The notes under the pieces: model-generated
What the model was told of the DNA's origin: nothing
Seen by the model: the letters and a program-made list of their open reading frames with translations, nothing else
Database searches by the model: none
Translations under genes and position numbers: made by a program
Shown: one piece after another, positions 1 to 11,945 of the stretch
How positions within the stretch are numbered: the stretch's first letter is position 1
Layout: every line of letters begins with the position of its first letter
Assembly (NCBI GenBank): GCA_038496675.1
Contig: CM076668.1
Span: 17,365,302-17,429,301 of the forward strand
Origin: Rachycentron canadum
Taxonomy: Eukaryota; Chordata; Actinopteri; Carangiformes; Rachycentridae
Direction: 5' to 3'
DNA length: 64,000 nucleotides

Positions 1-139
1 TCAATGATGTCAAAGAAAAGTCAAAGAAAAGTAATCTAAGAAACTTTATCTGTCTGGGATCTGTAAGGGTTTTATTGTACAAATCAAATCACAAGCCTTC
101 ATTTCATCTCTGAGGCGCCTCTTGTTGATGCGTCTTTAC

Positions 140-305
140 CTTTTCCAGCAGGTAGTTGTTGATGTGACCTCCGATGGGATCTCCCTTGAAGTCGAAGTTT
201 ATGTCCATGTACTTGCCAAAGCGGCTGGAGTTGTCGTTGCGGTTGGTCTTGGCGTTTCCGAAGGCCTCCAAGACGCAGTTGGATTTAAGCAGCATGTTTT
301 TCACC
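140..305 (-). CDS. myo1d: myo1d coding exon 4 (motor domain, switch I)
   Basis: This exon encodes residues 133-188 of unconventional myosin-Id, a single-headed, membrane-binding actin motor. The switch I loop is intact: N154-R-N-D-N-S-S-R-F-G-K164, which closes over ATP. It is followed by the conserved DINFDFKGDPIGGHINNYLLEK segment. The acceptor is ...CCCACAG/GGTGA and the donor is AAG/GTAAAG. The exon is 166 nt, enters in phase 2 and leaves in phase 0, which matches exon 3. The wording of this stretch is myosin-Id by family memory rather than the close relative Myo1g. The gene continues to the left of the window, so converter, IQ and tail regions are not seen. Confidence 0.95.
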
Positions 306-1692
306 CTGTGGGAAGACAAGGTGAATTTTAAATGATAAGGAGGATCAACTAAGTGCAACCAGGTTGAAGGAATGACGCACAACCGTGACGGGTGCGTGCG
401 ATAAAGGATGGCATCTGTAGACTCAGACGTGCCATAATCCCAAGATAAAAAGTCTATCCGCTTCAAATCTTCTGCGGCAGCCGAAAAATGAACTGATACA
501 GAGAACGATGTGAGAGAAGAGTCAAATCCTGACCAAACAAAGCGCCTTGTCTTGGCACAGCCGGAGTTTACAGGTAAAAATATTTCCTCTGACACCTAAA
601 ATATGACAGGACCAATACTGAAGCGACACAGGTGACACACAAGATTGTAACTCTACAATAATATAAGTAATAATAATAAGTCTGGTCTGCCTCATGGTTC
701 ACAATGTCTATTTGCTGTTGCAGTGCTGTTCTTGTTCACATCAGTGTAACTTCATCATTTAAAGCTTATTTTGTAATATCTTTTTTTTTATAAAGAAAGT
801 TGAATATTTACAAACCAATTCCACAAAAAAAAAAAAAAAAGTCCATGTTTATCTCTTATTTTTCTGATGCTCACCCTTTTTTGGAAAAAATAAGCTTTAT
901 AGAATTTGTTTTGTGACTTGAGGACTAAAAACACCATCCACGACGTTATCTAATCTAAATATCTCTTGATTACAGCTTGTTGGGAAAAGCAACACAGCAA
1001 AGTGAAGTGTTAGAAATTGTGCAGCCAGGACTCAGAAGTGAGCTTCAACCATTTTAAAAGTGGTTATGTGGTGAAATCTGACACTGCAGTGGTTGAATAC
1101 TATAGATGCAGATAATTGATAATATAAAATGCTTAAATATAGACCAGACCTGTTCTGTCACACTGAGACAGAATAAAAATTGGCCTGTGACTCACATCAG
1201 TTCGCAATGACCTGAATTCTACTCCTCTCTTTCGCATTCGCTATCTTTTGCTTAGGTTGTATGTAATTACAGAAAAGGGGGATGTGTGTTTCATAATACC
1301 TGCAGACAGCAATGGGGTTTGTAACTACAAGGTCGACCTTGTAAAACCTTTTCTCTCATCTTTATCTCCGACCAGCATTTTATTTACAAAACAATTACCC
1401 TTTCGCTGCTGCGAGTATTTATTCCTGAAATGTGATGACTAACTTCCAACTCCAGTGTGCTGGTAGAAAACCACACACCCAAGTGTCACCTGTTAACACT
1501 TTATTATCATTATGCATTACAACATTTGTATAGTTGACTCTGTCGTTCAGCTTTAACTCAGTTAACATTAAAATATCCTGTGTTTGTCTAATTTGAATAT
1601 TCAAAACACATCTGTAAGCAGCAGTCCAGAAAACCACAGGAAAAAGTTTAGTCACCAAACTCCACCTGTGTGTGTTTAATAGAACAGCTCAC

Positions 1693-1786
1693 CTTTCAAC
1701 TTCAGCCCTCTGATTAGGATTGGTGATAGCAGCAATGTACTGCATTATATACTTGCTGGCTTCTGTCTTTCCTGCTCCACTTTCCC
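1693..1786 (-). CDS. myo1d: myo1d coding exon 3 (motor domain, P-loop)
   Basis: This exon encodes residues 102-132. It begins inside the P-loop: the GESGAGKT nucleotide-binding motif (residues 102-109) is split, with the first G base supplied by exon 2. EASKYIMQYIAAITNPNQRAEVE follows. The acceptor is TTTTGTTGCAG/GGGAAAG and the donor is AAAG/GTGAGC. The exon is 94 nt, with phases 1 in and 2 out, consistent with both neighbours. No damage is seen, so the ATPase site looks functional. Confidence 0.95.
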
Positions 1787-2474
1787 CTGCAACAAAAAAC
1801 ACAGTGCAGTGCAAAGAGTCATTAAAAATAACATAAATATTTTTAGCATCTATAATTTTGGAGCCTGGCAAATTCAAGCCACAGACCTCAAATGGTTTAA
1901 ATAAGTGAACATTTTAAAACAGACTGAAAACTTTTAAATCAAAAGTTAGCTTTTTTTTGTATTTGTGTCATTAAAACTGTTGCATTATTGTTGGCTAAGA
2001 TCCATAATCAAAGCCTGAGCTGCTGCTTTTCTCTTTCATTTTTATTTCAAAATCTTTATTGTTGTAGCTAAAAACATTTTACAATTTCTATCTTTTAGTG
2101 ACATCATTGGAGCAAACTGTATTTCTGTCTTGGTATATCAGGATTCAGAGGGGCTCAGTTCCCCCTGTGACCACCGAGTGGTGCTTCATCCTATGTGCAC
2201 TTTCTCCACACAGCTTGTGACCTCATGAAACATTTTTCTTTCAGTGGAAGTGAAGATGGATTGTTTGTATTATTTTCAAGTGAATGGAGGTTAAGTCAAT
2301 ATTTTTCTCCTTCAGAGGAACTTCCCCGGGGACAGAAAATATCTGAGGATTATTACAGAAGGATTTTTCAAGAAGGTAAACAGAACAAAAATTTCTCAGA
2401 AATATACAACGAACCCAGACAAGCTTTTTGTCTAGCTCATGTGGGTGGGGGTGGGTTGGGGCTTCCCATGTTAC

Positions 2475-2683
2475 CTGAGATGACAATACAAGTGTCTTTG
2501 TTCCTCCTCTTCATGGCTTTATAAGCAGCATCAGCGATGGCGAAGAGGTGCGGCGGCCTCTCATACAGCTCACGGCCCTTGTACTGCTCCACGGTGTCGC
2601 GGCCGTAGATGTTCATGGCACGGTACGGATTGACGGACACCACCACTTCTCCGATGTAAGTGTAGATCCTTCCCTTCTCAAAC
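2475..2683 (-). CDS. myo1d: myo1d coding exon 2 (motor N-terminal region)
   Basis: This exon encodes residues 32-101 of the motor, running from FEKGRIYTYIGEVVVSVNPY through the NIYGRDTVEQYKGRELYERPP block to DTCIVIS. Those blocks are typical of class I myosins and read as Myo1d. The acceptor is TCCTCAG/GTTTG and the donor is TCAG/GTAACA. The exon is 209 nt and the reading frame joins exon 1 (AG + G = Arg32) and exon 3 (G + GG = Gly102) exactly. The intron between this exon and exon 1 is about 20.6 kb. Confidence 0.95.
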
Positions 2684-4124
2684 CTGAGGACACAGAAAAC
2701 AGTATTTTAGGAGTGTGAACTAATACTAAATATCAAAAATGTAGGATTTCTATCTCACCATCATGAGTTAGATACAATTCTCATTACAAACCGTTTCACA
2801 TTTGGGAAATACACGTATCCACTTAATGGTGAAGATTTAGATTAGATTGACACCATTCTCACGTCAGACAGCAAGTTAGGAAAGCAGAATCAATGTCCTA
2901 TAAATCTTTGGATTAGAGCAAATAGGTGCATTTCCAAAAATGTTGATCTATTCCTTTAAACATCTAAAGTATCATCTTAGAGTTTTGTGTTTTTAATGTT
3001 TCAAACAAAACGTTTAAATTCTCTGAAGAACAAGGCATCAAAGAATCACAACAAATCACATCAACAAATAAGCTGATTTTTTTAATTAATGTAAGTATTT
3101 AGTTATTGTGTACTCATTTATTAGTATTTTATTCCTTTATTTTATTTTTCTTTCAATCACCTTGGATAATGTTCAAATCAAAAGGACAATCCTTATGCCA
3201 TCCTATCATATGTTTATATGAATGTATATCAATACAATTTTATAATAGTTTTCCATTGTGAAAATGAGAACTGGTGCAACCATTTACTGTATGTATGATG
3301 TTCTGTGGCTCAATAAAACATATTTAAAAACAAGAGCCAACAAGACACCTAAAAGATGGTTTGTTTTTTATAATCGCCTCAGTTACTGTCATGTCAGATT
3401 AAAATTAAATGAAGTGTGGCTGAACGCAGAGTTTGTCTTAGATACAGTGACATAATACAGGAAGGAAACCAAGTAACTAAAAGAATTCACAGTTTGACTT
3501 TTTACTTTATCAGAAGCTGAATATTAGCCAGTAAGTTAATTTCATATTGACAAGTTAACAGGCTGTAAATATTATGATACTGACTTCATGTTTCCCATCC
3601 GTCCACTTAGTTTTACACTGATAACAGGTACGTTTTTCCACACTTATCAGTTCGAAGAAGTCGTCTCTAGAAACCACTAATATGTCAGGGGTTGGTTCCA
3701 CCAGCATCAGTCATCATCAAATGTTCTATGTGTTTACACTTCAGACATTTCAGACAATAGCAAGCTTCCAACTTTGGGGAAGGCCCTCTTCCTGTCTCTG
3801 TGCATAGAGTCAGGTTCTCACAGTTTGGTTCTGAAGGACACAGCTTCACTAAGTGGCACCTTGTGGCCTATGGGGAGCTGGGAAGGTGCCCACAAGAAGA
3901 TTTTGCAACTGCAATGTGAGTCACAATTTCAGTTAGGTGGTTACTTTTGTATTTCTAACAAAAAAAAAAAAAAAAAAAAAAAAAGAATTATTTTAAAAAA
4001 TTAAATTATAACATGATGTTTCCAGGGGCTGATACCAAACAAAAATGTTCCTTTACATGGGGAGAATATGATTTGCAGGCCACAGCATTTCAGTAGCACA
4101 GCAATGCTTCATTTAGGGTATGTT

Positions 4125-4260
4125 GTGACCACGGACTGTAAACAAAGACGGACGTAGCCCCTGTGACGTCACCCATAGGTATCTGTAGTTTTGAGGGACA
4201 GAGACGGCTGTTCTCCTGTCGCCATCTTGGCAGTGCCGGACTTCCCACTAATACAAATAT
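4125..4260 (-). repeat. Diverged relative of the 45.4/62.7-kb repeat
   Basis: The stretch CTGTGACGTCACCCATAGG ... CGCCATCTTGGC resembles, in reverse orientation, the 3' end of copy B (TGACATCACAGTGG and AAGATGGC). The match is short and diverged. Confidence 0.4.
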
Positions 4261-5912
4261 TAGCAAAGAGGTGGGGCTTGTGTGAAGTCAAGACTTTGGT
4301 GCATACCAGATTAACCATGTGTCAAAGCAGCCACACCCTCAATTAAACTTTAATAAAATGTAAACAGGCAAGTTTCACCCCCTATGAACTATTTAAAGCT
4401 ACAGTTTGTATCTTTTTATAAATACTGAGAAAGTTAAATATGATCCAAAACTCTCAGCAGATGTTGCTGTGGTTCCTCAAACCTTTAAACAATCCAAAAA
4501 CGGCACATTTCAGCAACTGTCAATTTATATGTGAACGTGCTTCTGTTCTACTACTCCTCTCATAGGCTTCACACTAGGATTTGAAAGGCGTCTCTGCGGC
4601 TCATGCACTGGCAAACTCGCAGTTCTTGCATTAGCTGAGGCATCAAATGCAATAAGGATGCAGGTGAAGGGCTGGGCAGAGCGTAACGGAGCAGGGAGAT
4701 GAAGGGGTGCAAGAAGCACGAGTCCAGTCTCGTGCTAGCACTAGCTTGATTTCCAGAGCTTGTACATCGCAGCTTTAAATGATTCTTCTATGTTTAAATG
4801 AATTGTGCTTTTACAGTCAGATGGATCAGGGGATACTGGCAGGTTTGGTGCCTGACTGAATTTTGAATAAATGGAGCTGAATGGAAACAGATTCCTGCAG
4901 CCAGGGTCTAAAATCTGGTAGAAAGCTTGAAACCTGAAGTGTGGAGTTTGATAGCAGCAGATTAATGCCCACAGTTTTGAAACAGGATGTTGAACTATCA
5001 CATGTGGGTGTAATGTTCAGGTGGCCACATACTTTTGCGACTCGTTCTCCCTTTCAGTGCCCTTCTCTCTCTCCCTCACAAAATCTCTCTGTCTCTCTGC
5101 CCGAGGCCGCTTGCCTCACTTCCTTCCTCTCCAAGAGGACCAGGATCCCAGTTTCCCTCCACAGAAGAATGATCCCTTTCTTCACAGCTGTTCCTCATAG
5201 GTCTACGTTAAGTATTTGTGCTTGTGGGTTTGAAGCAATTCATAATCTTTTTAAGACTTGCCAGACCTTGAGATATTATCAGGTCGAGTGTTTGAAGCAC
5301 AAAGTTGCACAGTCTGTTGTAATGAGCACAATGGTTGTTAGCATGAAAGGCCTTGGGCATCAACCAAAACATTAATGGTGTAGCTGCTGACAGACGGCCA
5401 TGACACTCTCTTTATCAGTGTTTTCAAAACCTCAACTTCTTATAGGCATGTGAGCCTTGGCCTTTTTAATCCTTATCTTGTCTAAACTTTGAAATGGTCT
5501 TAGTAAAACATGTAGGTACAGACTGATGATAAAATAAAATGTAACCCTTCAATGTAAAATGTGCAAAAAAGCTGTGGAAAAAAAAAAAAAAGGTTCCTTC
5601 CATCTTCCAGGGACAAAAGGTCACTTACACTGATATATGGTCATTTCTCCACCCAACAACAGGGGGGAAAAAAAACAAACAAGAGGACACATTACTGTAT
5701 AAGAACACATAAGGATAAGGTCATCCTGGTGTGTTCAGATTTGCATGTGAGTATTCAGTGTCTTTCACAAGCCACCACAACAGGGCGACAGTGACTCAGG
5801 ATGTGCTCACGTGTCCTGGACAGGGTGGGACGACCAGAGAAGCTCATCATTTAACAAATGATATGACCACGCATGAGAAATTTGCATTTTTCCTACCATT
5901 CAGTCAGACTCC

Positions 5913-5914
<2 letters not shown>

Positions 5915-5949
<35 letters not shown>
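5915..5949 (+). repeat. (TA)n repeat
   Basis: About 17 TA units in the myo1d intron. Confidence 0.95.
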
Positions 5950-5952
<3 letters not shown>

Positions 5953-6721
5953 TGAAAAACAAGTAGCTAAACTCTTGAAACCAACTAATGCAACAATGAC
6001 AACTTCAGTGAAGACTGAGTCTACACTGCATTACTATGTGACGATAATGCATTTTTTTGCCTTTATTCTGAAGGCCAGACGGGAAAGTGAGGCAGAGAGA
6101 GAGAGTCTGCTGTGGTTAGGACCAAGCCTTTATGGTACAGGCTCTACCAGGTGAGTCACTTTAAGAGACACATCTCTTAAAGTAACTTTGCATGAAAAAA
6201 AATGCCAAAAATTCCCTTAGTGCAGGTGAATTGCGAGAATTTGCCTTTTGTTTGCATTATGTGGTGATAAACTGAATATAGGTTCTGGACTAGAAGCAGA
6301 AGACATTTGGGCATTTTTGAATATTATATCCAATAATTAAGACAATAATCTGCTGATTAATCATTAATAAACATTATTGTGAGTTCCTGCCGTAATCAAA
6401 ACTATATGGAACAAGAATAATAATTAAATAAATGATCTCAACCATTGTAGACGACAAACTGCAAAGAATAAGTAGGTTCACTATCATTTCTACAGTGTAA
6501 GGAGCTAAGCTAACATCTAACATGATGGCTCTTCTCCCTCAGTGCTACAGAAAAAGACCCATTGTGTCCTCCCTCTCCTCAGGCAGGAGGCTGCTGTGTG
6601 CCCGCTCCATTGTTCAGACGTCAATCGGAGGTCTTTGTCTGAGACGGGCCCTGCGTCTCCCTCTGCATGGGCCAACACAGCGAGCTGCCCACTCGCCGAC
6701 ATGTACGGTGGCCTCTGGGGG

Positions 6722-6733
6722 ATTGTTAACAAT
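6722..6733. promoter_or_regulatory. Palindromic SOX-type site (candidate)
   Basis: ATTGTTAACAAT is a perfect 12-base inverted repeat of the SOX core ACAAT. A further CCATTGTTC lies at about 6,607-6,615 in the same CpG-enriched block of myo1d intron 1. This is a pattern match, not proof of function. Confidence 0.25.
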
Positions 6734-6998
6734 GGTTTACACGATGGGAGGGAGGGGTGCATCTGAGATCCCAGCTGGGTTTTACACAGAGGGAAGGTGA
6801 TGCTGCCTGTTCTCCATCATGAGTAGATGTACAGGTATTTTACATAATGGACACTGAGCTGGTTCCAGTCTGGAAAAGGGCTAATAAAAAAACATGATTT
6901 ATCAGACCTTTAATTCTCTAGATCTGTATTTTTACTGGGTTATACCATCTCTAAATTAAGATAATGTACTATATACTGGTGGACAGATCAGTAAGAAA

Positions 6999-7217
6999 TT
7001 GAATAAAATCCATATATACCATAACCTCCAGTCACCACATTTCAACCCATCTGAATCTGAGATTTTAGACTGCAGGGATATGATGGACTATCTTTTGGAG
7101 GGACGGTGTTCAAGTCCACTTGCAGACTTGGAGAAACTTTGCTCAGGACTGAAGCTGTTCTGGAGACATGTGATGACCCAACACCTTACTACAACACTTA
7201 AGCTTGGTTTTTATTAA
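6999..7217 (+). repeat. Possible DNA-transposon fragment
   Basis: A 72-codon frame has LQSPHFNPSESE, resembling the SPDLNPxE region of transposases, and ends near GACCCAACACCTTACTAC, a phrase I associate with a dispersed fish repeat. No other domain is visible. Identification is weak. Confidence 0.25.
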
Positions 7218-7723
7218 CCTCATTTGAGGCAGGATAATAAATGATTGTTAATGTTTCACAATAAAGATTAATAATTACACATATGCGTGAAATACTTGAT
7301 CAACAAAAAGTGTTGAGAGGCTTTATAAATATCTGACTGAGGTTTCACTAACTGAAATGCTCGTAAAATGAGTTTAAACAACATATAAATAAAGCTGAGT
7401 CAAGATTAAGGCATGTGCCACTGAAGCTAATTTAAAAAACGCAGTCTTGAACAAGAGGACAGGTGCAGACTTCTGTCTCCTGTGGGGATGACTATGACTT
7501 TTCCCAATAATTATTACAAAGATATCACTAAATATTAAGATTAGCAGATGTTGTTCAGGTAAAATAAATACTTTCAGTCACTTTTTATTCAAACGTACAT
7601 CAAGAGGATATCTGTATAAACTTTTATTGGGTGTGTCAGTGTGGCACTGTGGTTTTCATTTTTCCCACCCAAAAGCAAAACATTACACACCGTATAAACA
7701 AACCACAACGAAACCAATAACAG

Positions 7724-7808
7724 AGGAGAAGAGAAGAGAAGAGAAGAGAAGAGAAGAGAAGAGAAGAGAAGAGAAGAGAAGAGAAGAGAAGAGAAGAGAA
7801 GAGAAGAG
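7724..7808 (+). repeat. (AGAGA)n pentanucleotide repeat
   Basis: About 17 perfect GAGAA/AGAGA units, a pure purine tract on the plus strand. The frame translates as repeated Glu-Glu-Lys-Arg-Arg, which is an artefact. Confidence 0.97.
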
Positions 7809-8489
7809 ATCAGCTGGAGCGTGTCAACAGAGATACAGGGTTGGACTGATCCATCTGTCCCACTCTCATTTAGAAGGATTTAAATGACACACAGGAAACA
7901 GATTACAGAACCTCGTGGACCACAACAATCTCACAGAGAAGCTATTTATAGATTCAAGGGAACTGAGTCAGATTTAAATTTGGTAACATGGTCATCTGTC
8001 TGTTTTCTTTGTTTAATTTTTAAGACTAATTGGGCAGTGAGCTATGTGACTGGAAGGAAGATTAACAGCAGATAAATCCTCAGGTCTCCCAGGCCAACTC
8101 ATCATCATCATCATCAACGTTCCTCTTCATCTCTCTGTGTCCAGCTGTTAAGGGAAGTGTGTCTAAACTGCTCTGACCTGCAGCTTTGTGATCTCTGTCC
8201 AAAAATCACCCCTCCCAAGAGCTGCCAGGAAATGAGAGACAGAAAGAGGAGGTGGAGTCTGGATGACGTGAAAGAGAGGAAGAAAGATCATACACACTGT
8301 ATCTGATGACTTGTGTGGAGTCAGTCTCCCACCTCATGTCTAATTTTGATGCTGTGATTATTGAGGCCCAAAACATCACAGTAAAAGGTAATAAAGTAAT
8401 TAGTCGTCAAACTTTCCTGAAATAAAACTATTACTGTTGAAATACAGTAAGATTACTACACCTGCCATTTAACCAAACCAACATCAAAC

Positions 8490-9000
8490 ACACTAAAAAG
8501 CACAAGGGACACGTCACTCCACAACTCAGAGCCCTACACTGGCTTCTCATTGTCGCCGAATCAAATTCAAGTCACTGATGCTGCCTTTAGAGAGACTTCT
8601 GGGTCTGCACCATCTACTTAGACTCCATCTACAGCCCCATGCTCTACTGTTCCTCTAAGGAAAGTCATCCAGCAGTGACATCCATGCAAAAAAAGCCAAC
8701 TGCAGTTCAGACTAATCTAATCCATGGTTCTCTGATGGTGGAACGAGCTCCTGAACTCTATCAGCGCAGCGGCATCCCTCTCTATCATCAGGAAGCCCTT
8801 GAAAACGTATCTTCCTAAAACACTAGTGTTTCTGACGAATACTTATGTTGTTGCTCTCTCTTACACAATCTCCTGCACTTATTCAATAGATGTAGTGTTT
8901 AATAATTACACCAAGGCCTTCTACAGCACTGAAGCTTTACTGATGGCCCTCACTTGGATCAAAGACCAAAGACCAAGATAGCGCCGAGCAGATAACAAAC
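8490..9000 (+). pseudogene. L2-like LINE ORF2 3' fragment
   Basis: On the plus strand the segment translates to fragments of the C-terminal end of a non-LTR retrotransposon reverse transcriptase. HVTPQLRALHWLLI corresponds to the usual I-T-P-x-L-x-x-LHWLPV block. Later come a WNELP-like stretch (in VERAPELYQRS/WNELLNS frames) and LSIIRKPLKTYL, matching the usual SLSSFR..LKTHLF ending. Frameshifts and stops are frequent. The match is from memory of fish L2/Rex-type elements, so the clade is tentative. Confidence 0.6.
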
Positions 9001-9630
9001 TCAAGGTTTCAAAACCAATGTGACGTGATTTTTTGGCTCTTTCACAGTCACAGTCACTGAGTTTTGATCTCACCCATCCAACTATAAGACTTTCTCAAGT
9101 GGCAGGACTTGCTCAGAGTTACAGATGCACACGCGTCTAGGAAAATATGCTGGTTGATATTTCAGAGAGTTAAATTAACCATGTTCATAGTGATAATTAA
9201 ATTTCAAGCACTGGTAGCTGTTCTCATCTCAATGAGTTTTATTAATCAAGTTAATCCAGTTTCTCTGGGAATCGTTACTGCCTCAGTAGAAACAATCACT
9301 CCTTCATAACTAATCAGAATAAAGCTGCTAATGAAAGCAGGAGCTGCACCATAAATCACAGTAATGACTGTAATACAATTGTTACCATCAGAATGTCTCA
9401 CTATGGTATTTAGTAAAACTGGTTCCAGCACATCTCGACTTCCTCCACCTCGCACTTAATCTCATTCAGAAACAGACACACACTCATTCAGACACAGCTG
9501 TGCACTTAAAAAATTAAAATAAAAAAAAAAATTAAAATATGTCGTCAAAGATTTGTTTTACACAAAAACAGAAGGGAAAAATACTCCACCATCCTCGTCT
9601 GCCCTAAAAATACCTGAGGAAACCTAATGC

Positions 9631-9655
9631 CACACACACACACACACACACACAC
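9631..9655 (+). repeat. (CA)n repeat
   Basis: About 12 CA units. Confidence 0.95.
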
Positions 9656-10550
9656 TGGTGCACAAACCAAATGCATGTACACACTCCCTTCAGATGTCAA
9701 CTACAGAGCAAAGCCAAGCACAACCACTGACTCCAGTCTTCTTTGGGTGGGTCTTTTTTTTATGGTTAACCCAGGGAGGAGTGTGACCAATTTATGACAT
9801 TTTCTCAACCAACATTCCTCCTCCCCTCTCCCCTGAAAAAAGAAAAACTGGAGAAAAGGATTAAAACGCAAATGCGACTCAAACAAAGTTGTGAAAATGC
9901 CACCCTCACTCTCTCTACCCTGGGGCTGGAGACGCTGCTGTCATTATGACATTTCATACAATTGCCTGCCTCCACTTCACGCTCACATTTGTCACAAAAA
10001 TGTAAGCATAACAGCATTTTACCATAAGGAGTATTGTATTGTTCAGTAAAAATCTGAATTTCAAGACTAGTTTTAAGTTTGTTTGGATTTAGATGCTATG
10101 TTTGTTCGTGTCTTCTTTTATATCAGTCCTATTAATGAGTCTGATAATAAGAGATGTGTGCGTGCTGTGTCCTATATCGGTGCTGTATGGTTCAACCCGT
10201 GGGCCATATTTCCGTGAGCTGTGTCGTCACATGTTGTCATCATTACGTCTATGAACTTCAGGGTCAGAGTCTAGGAATTATGAAGGCTAGGGAGATAATC
10301 TGTGGTTGTTCCACTTTTATCTGCGACTTCATTACCATCACTGCTCTTGTTTAGAGTAATAGCAGTATGCTTCGGGGCTTATCCCCGTGCCTGCTGGGTA
10401 AAGGACATCTTGTCTTTTTTTTAAAAAAAAAAACAAAAAACTGATGTTCTTATTGAGCAACATCTGCACAGCTGGAGTCGCTGCTGTGATGATTCAGCAG
10501 ATACATTTCAGAGATGAAATGATTTGTTGATGGGGGCCGTTCTCTGTGCA

Positions 10551-10808
10551 GTTCCCATGTTCTCCCTGTGCCTGCACGACCTCCCTTCCATGTTCTCTGG
10601 CTTCTTCCCACAGTCTAAAGAAATGCACATTTAGGTTAACCGGTGACTCTAAAATTGCCTGCAGGCGTGAATGATTGTTTCTTTATGTCGGCTCTGTGAT
10701 GGACAGGCAACCTGCGCAGGGTGTGCCCCACTCTCACAACTGTCAGCTGGGATTGGCTCCGTCCCCTGAGACCCAGCACAAATAAGTGATGTAGATGATG
10801 GATGGATT
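10551..10808 (+). repeat. Dispersed repeat (LINE/SINE 3'-tail type)
   Basis: The segment contains the phrases CTTCCCACAGTCTAAAG, GGTTAACCGGTGACTCTAAA, TCAGCTGGGATTGGCTCC and a final GATGATGGATGGA. These characterise a very common vertebrate and fish interspersed repeat. The copy is diverged. Class assignment (LINE or SINE tail) is from memory. Confidence 0.6.
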
Positions 10809-11493
10809 CTTGATGGACAAAAAAAAAATTCAATCTGACACCATTTTTGATTCTTGAATAATTGTTTTCCAACACCTCCTGGTTCCACCTTCACAATCAA
10901 TGTGAGGTTTTGATGCCTTTCTGATAGTAAACTGAATATATTTTGGTTTTAGAAAGTCATGCCCTAAATTTGTTTACTATTTTTCTGAACCTAGAAAATA
11001 TTCACCACTTGCAGCCCTGATTCTTTTAGGACAACAGATACTTATACACACTTAATATTGTGTGGTTGGAGTTAACTATTCTTTCTGAAATGTTGCAATA
11101 TAAAGCTAATGACACATTCAGCAAATCTAACACCACAATTATTTCCCAGTAATGTCCATTTTTGTCTATTCTTGCATAATTGAATTATTCTCCACCTCCT
11201 GCTGTTAAAAGGGGTCAAGCGTTCTGAGTCACACACAGGAACATAAATTCACTGAGGATAAGAAAGCTAAGTAGCGTCCTGAAACTGCTGGATTAGGCTG
11301 TTTGGCAGATGGATGCAATGATAATAGCTCTGAATGGATAAAGGGAAAACAACAACAGCAGTGATTTAACGTCAGTTCACAGAGATCAAGTCATTGACCT
11401 AAGGTCTGAAAGGCAAAACTGATCTAATATGCTCTCAGAAGTCAGATGTTTGCATAAACAGCACCAAAGCAAACACAACGTAACTGTTGCTGG

Positions 11494-11945
11494 TTAATCA
11501 TCAGGACGTGATTCAATACCATTCATATCATATACTGAATATTCATTACTACTGAGCTTTGCACACACAACATGGCCAAGAGTATGGACACCAGAAGTGA
11601 TTTTACAACGTTGGCTCCTAAAACCATGAGCATTAATCTTCTGCTGCAACAGCCTCTGTTGTTTTCTGGAGAGATTTCCCACCATAGTTTGAAACCCTGC
11701 TGCAGGGATTTGCTCCCATTTAGCCACAAGAGCATTAGTCAGGTCCAACACGGATGTTGCATGATAAGGTCTGATTCACATTTGGTATTCTAGATGATCC
11801 CAAAGGTGCTGGGTGGGGTTGAGGTCAGAGCTCTGTGCACGTCAGTCGGGCTGTTCCACACCAAACTGGGAAAGCTGTCTTTATGCAGCTGGCAGTTTTG
11901 CGTAGGGGGGCATTGTCATGTTGAAACAGGAAAAGGACAACCACA
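11494..11945 (-). pseudogene. Tc1/mariner-like transposase relic (C-terminal part)
   Basis: Read on the minus strand, the segment shows the second catalytic Asp context FQHDNAP (about 11,908-11,928). About 35 codons later comes SDLNPTQHLWD (around 11,800-11,828), then LTNALVAKWEQIP and a basic tail. This is the DDE catalytic core spacing of Tc1 transposases. The two motifs lie in different frames, a stop follows LEYQM, and the third catalytic residue (normally Glu in NPIE) is Gln. The copy is therefore dead. The 5' half and terminal inverted repeats were not seen. Confidence 0.75.

Noticed and set aside
104..595. 163-codon minus-strand frame as one exon
   Set aside because: Only 140-305 is myo1d exon 4; the rest is intron read through on both sides of real splice sites.
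6517..6800. Overlapping frames of 74-92 codons on both strands
   Set aside because: Open frames arise from low stop density in a CpG-rich block; none has splice signals or known motifs.
7627..7887. Glu/Lys/Arg-repeat protein
   Set aside because: It is the translation of the AGAGA pentanucleotide repeat.
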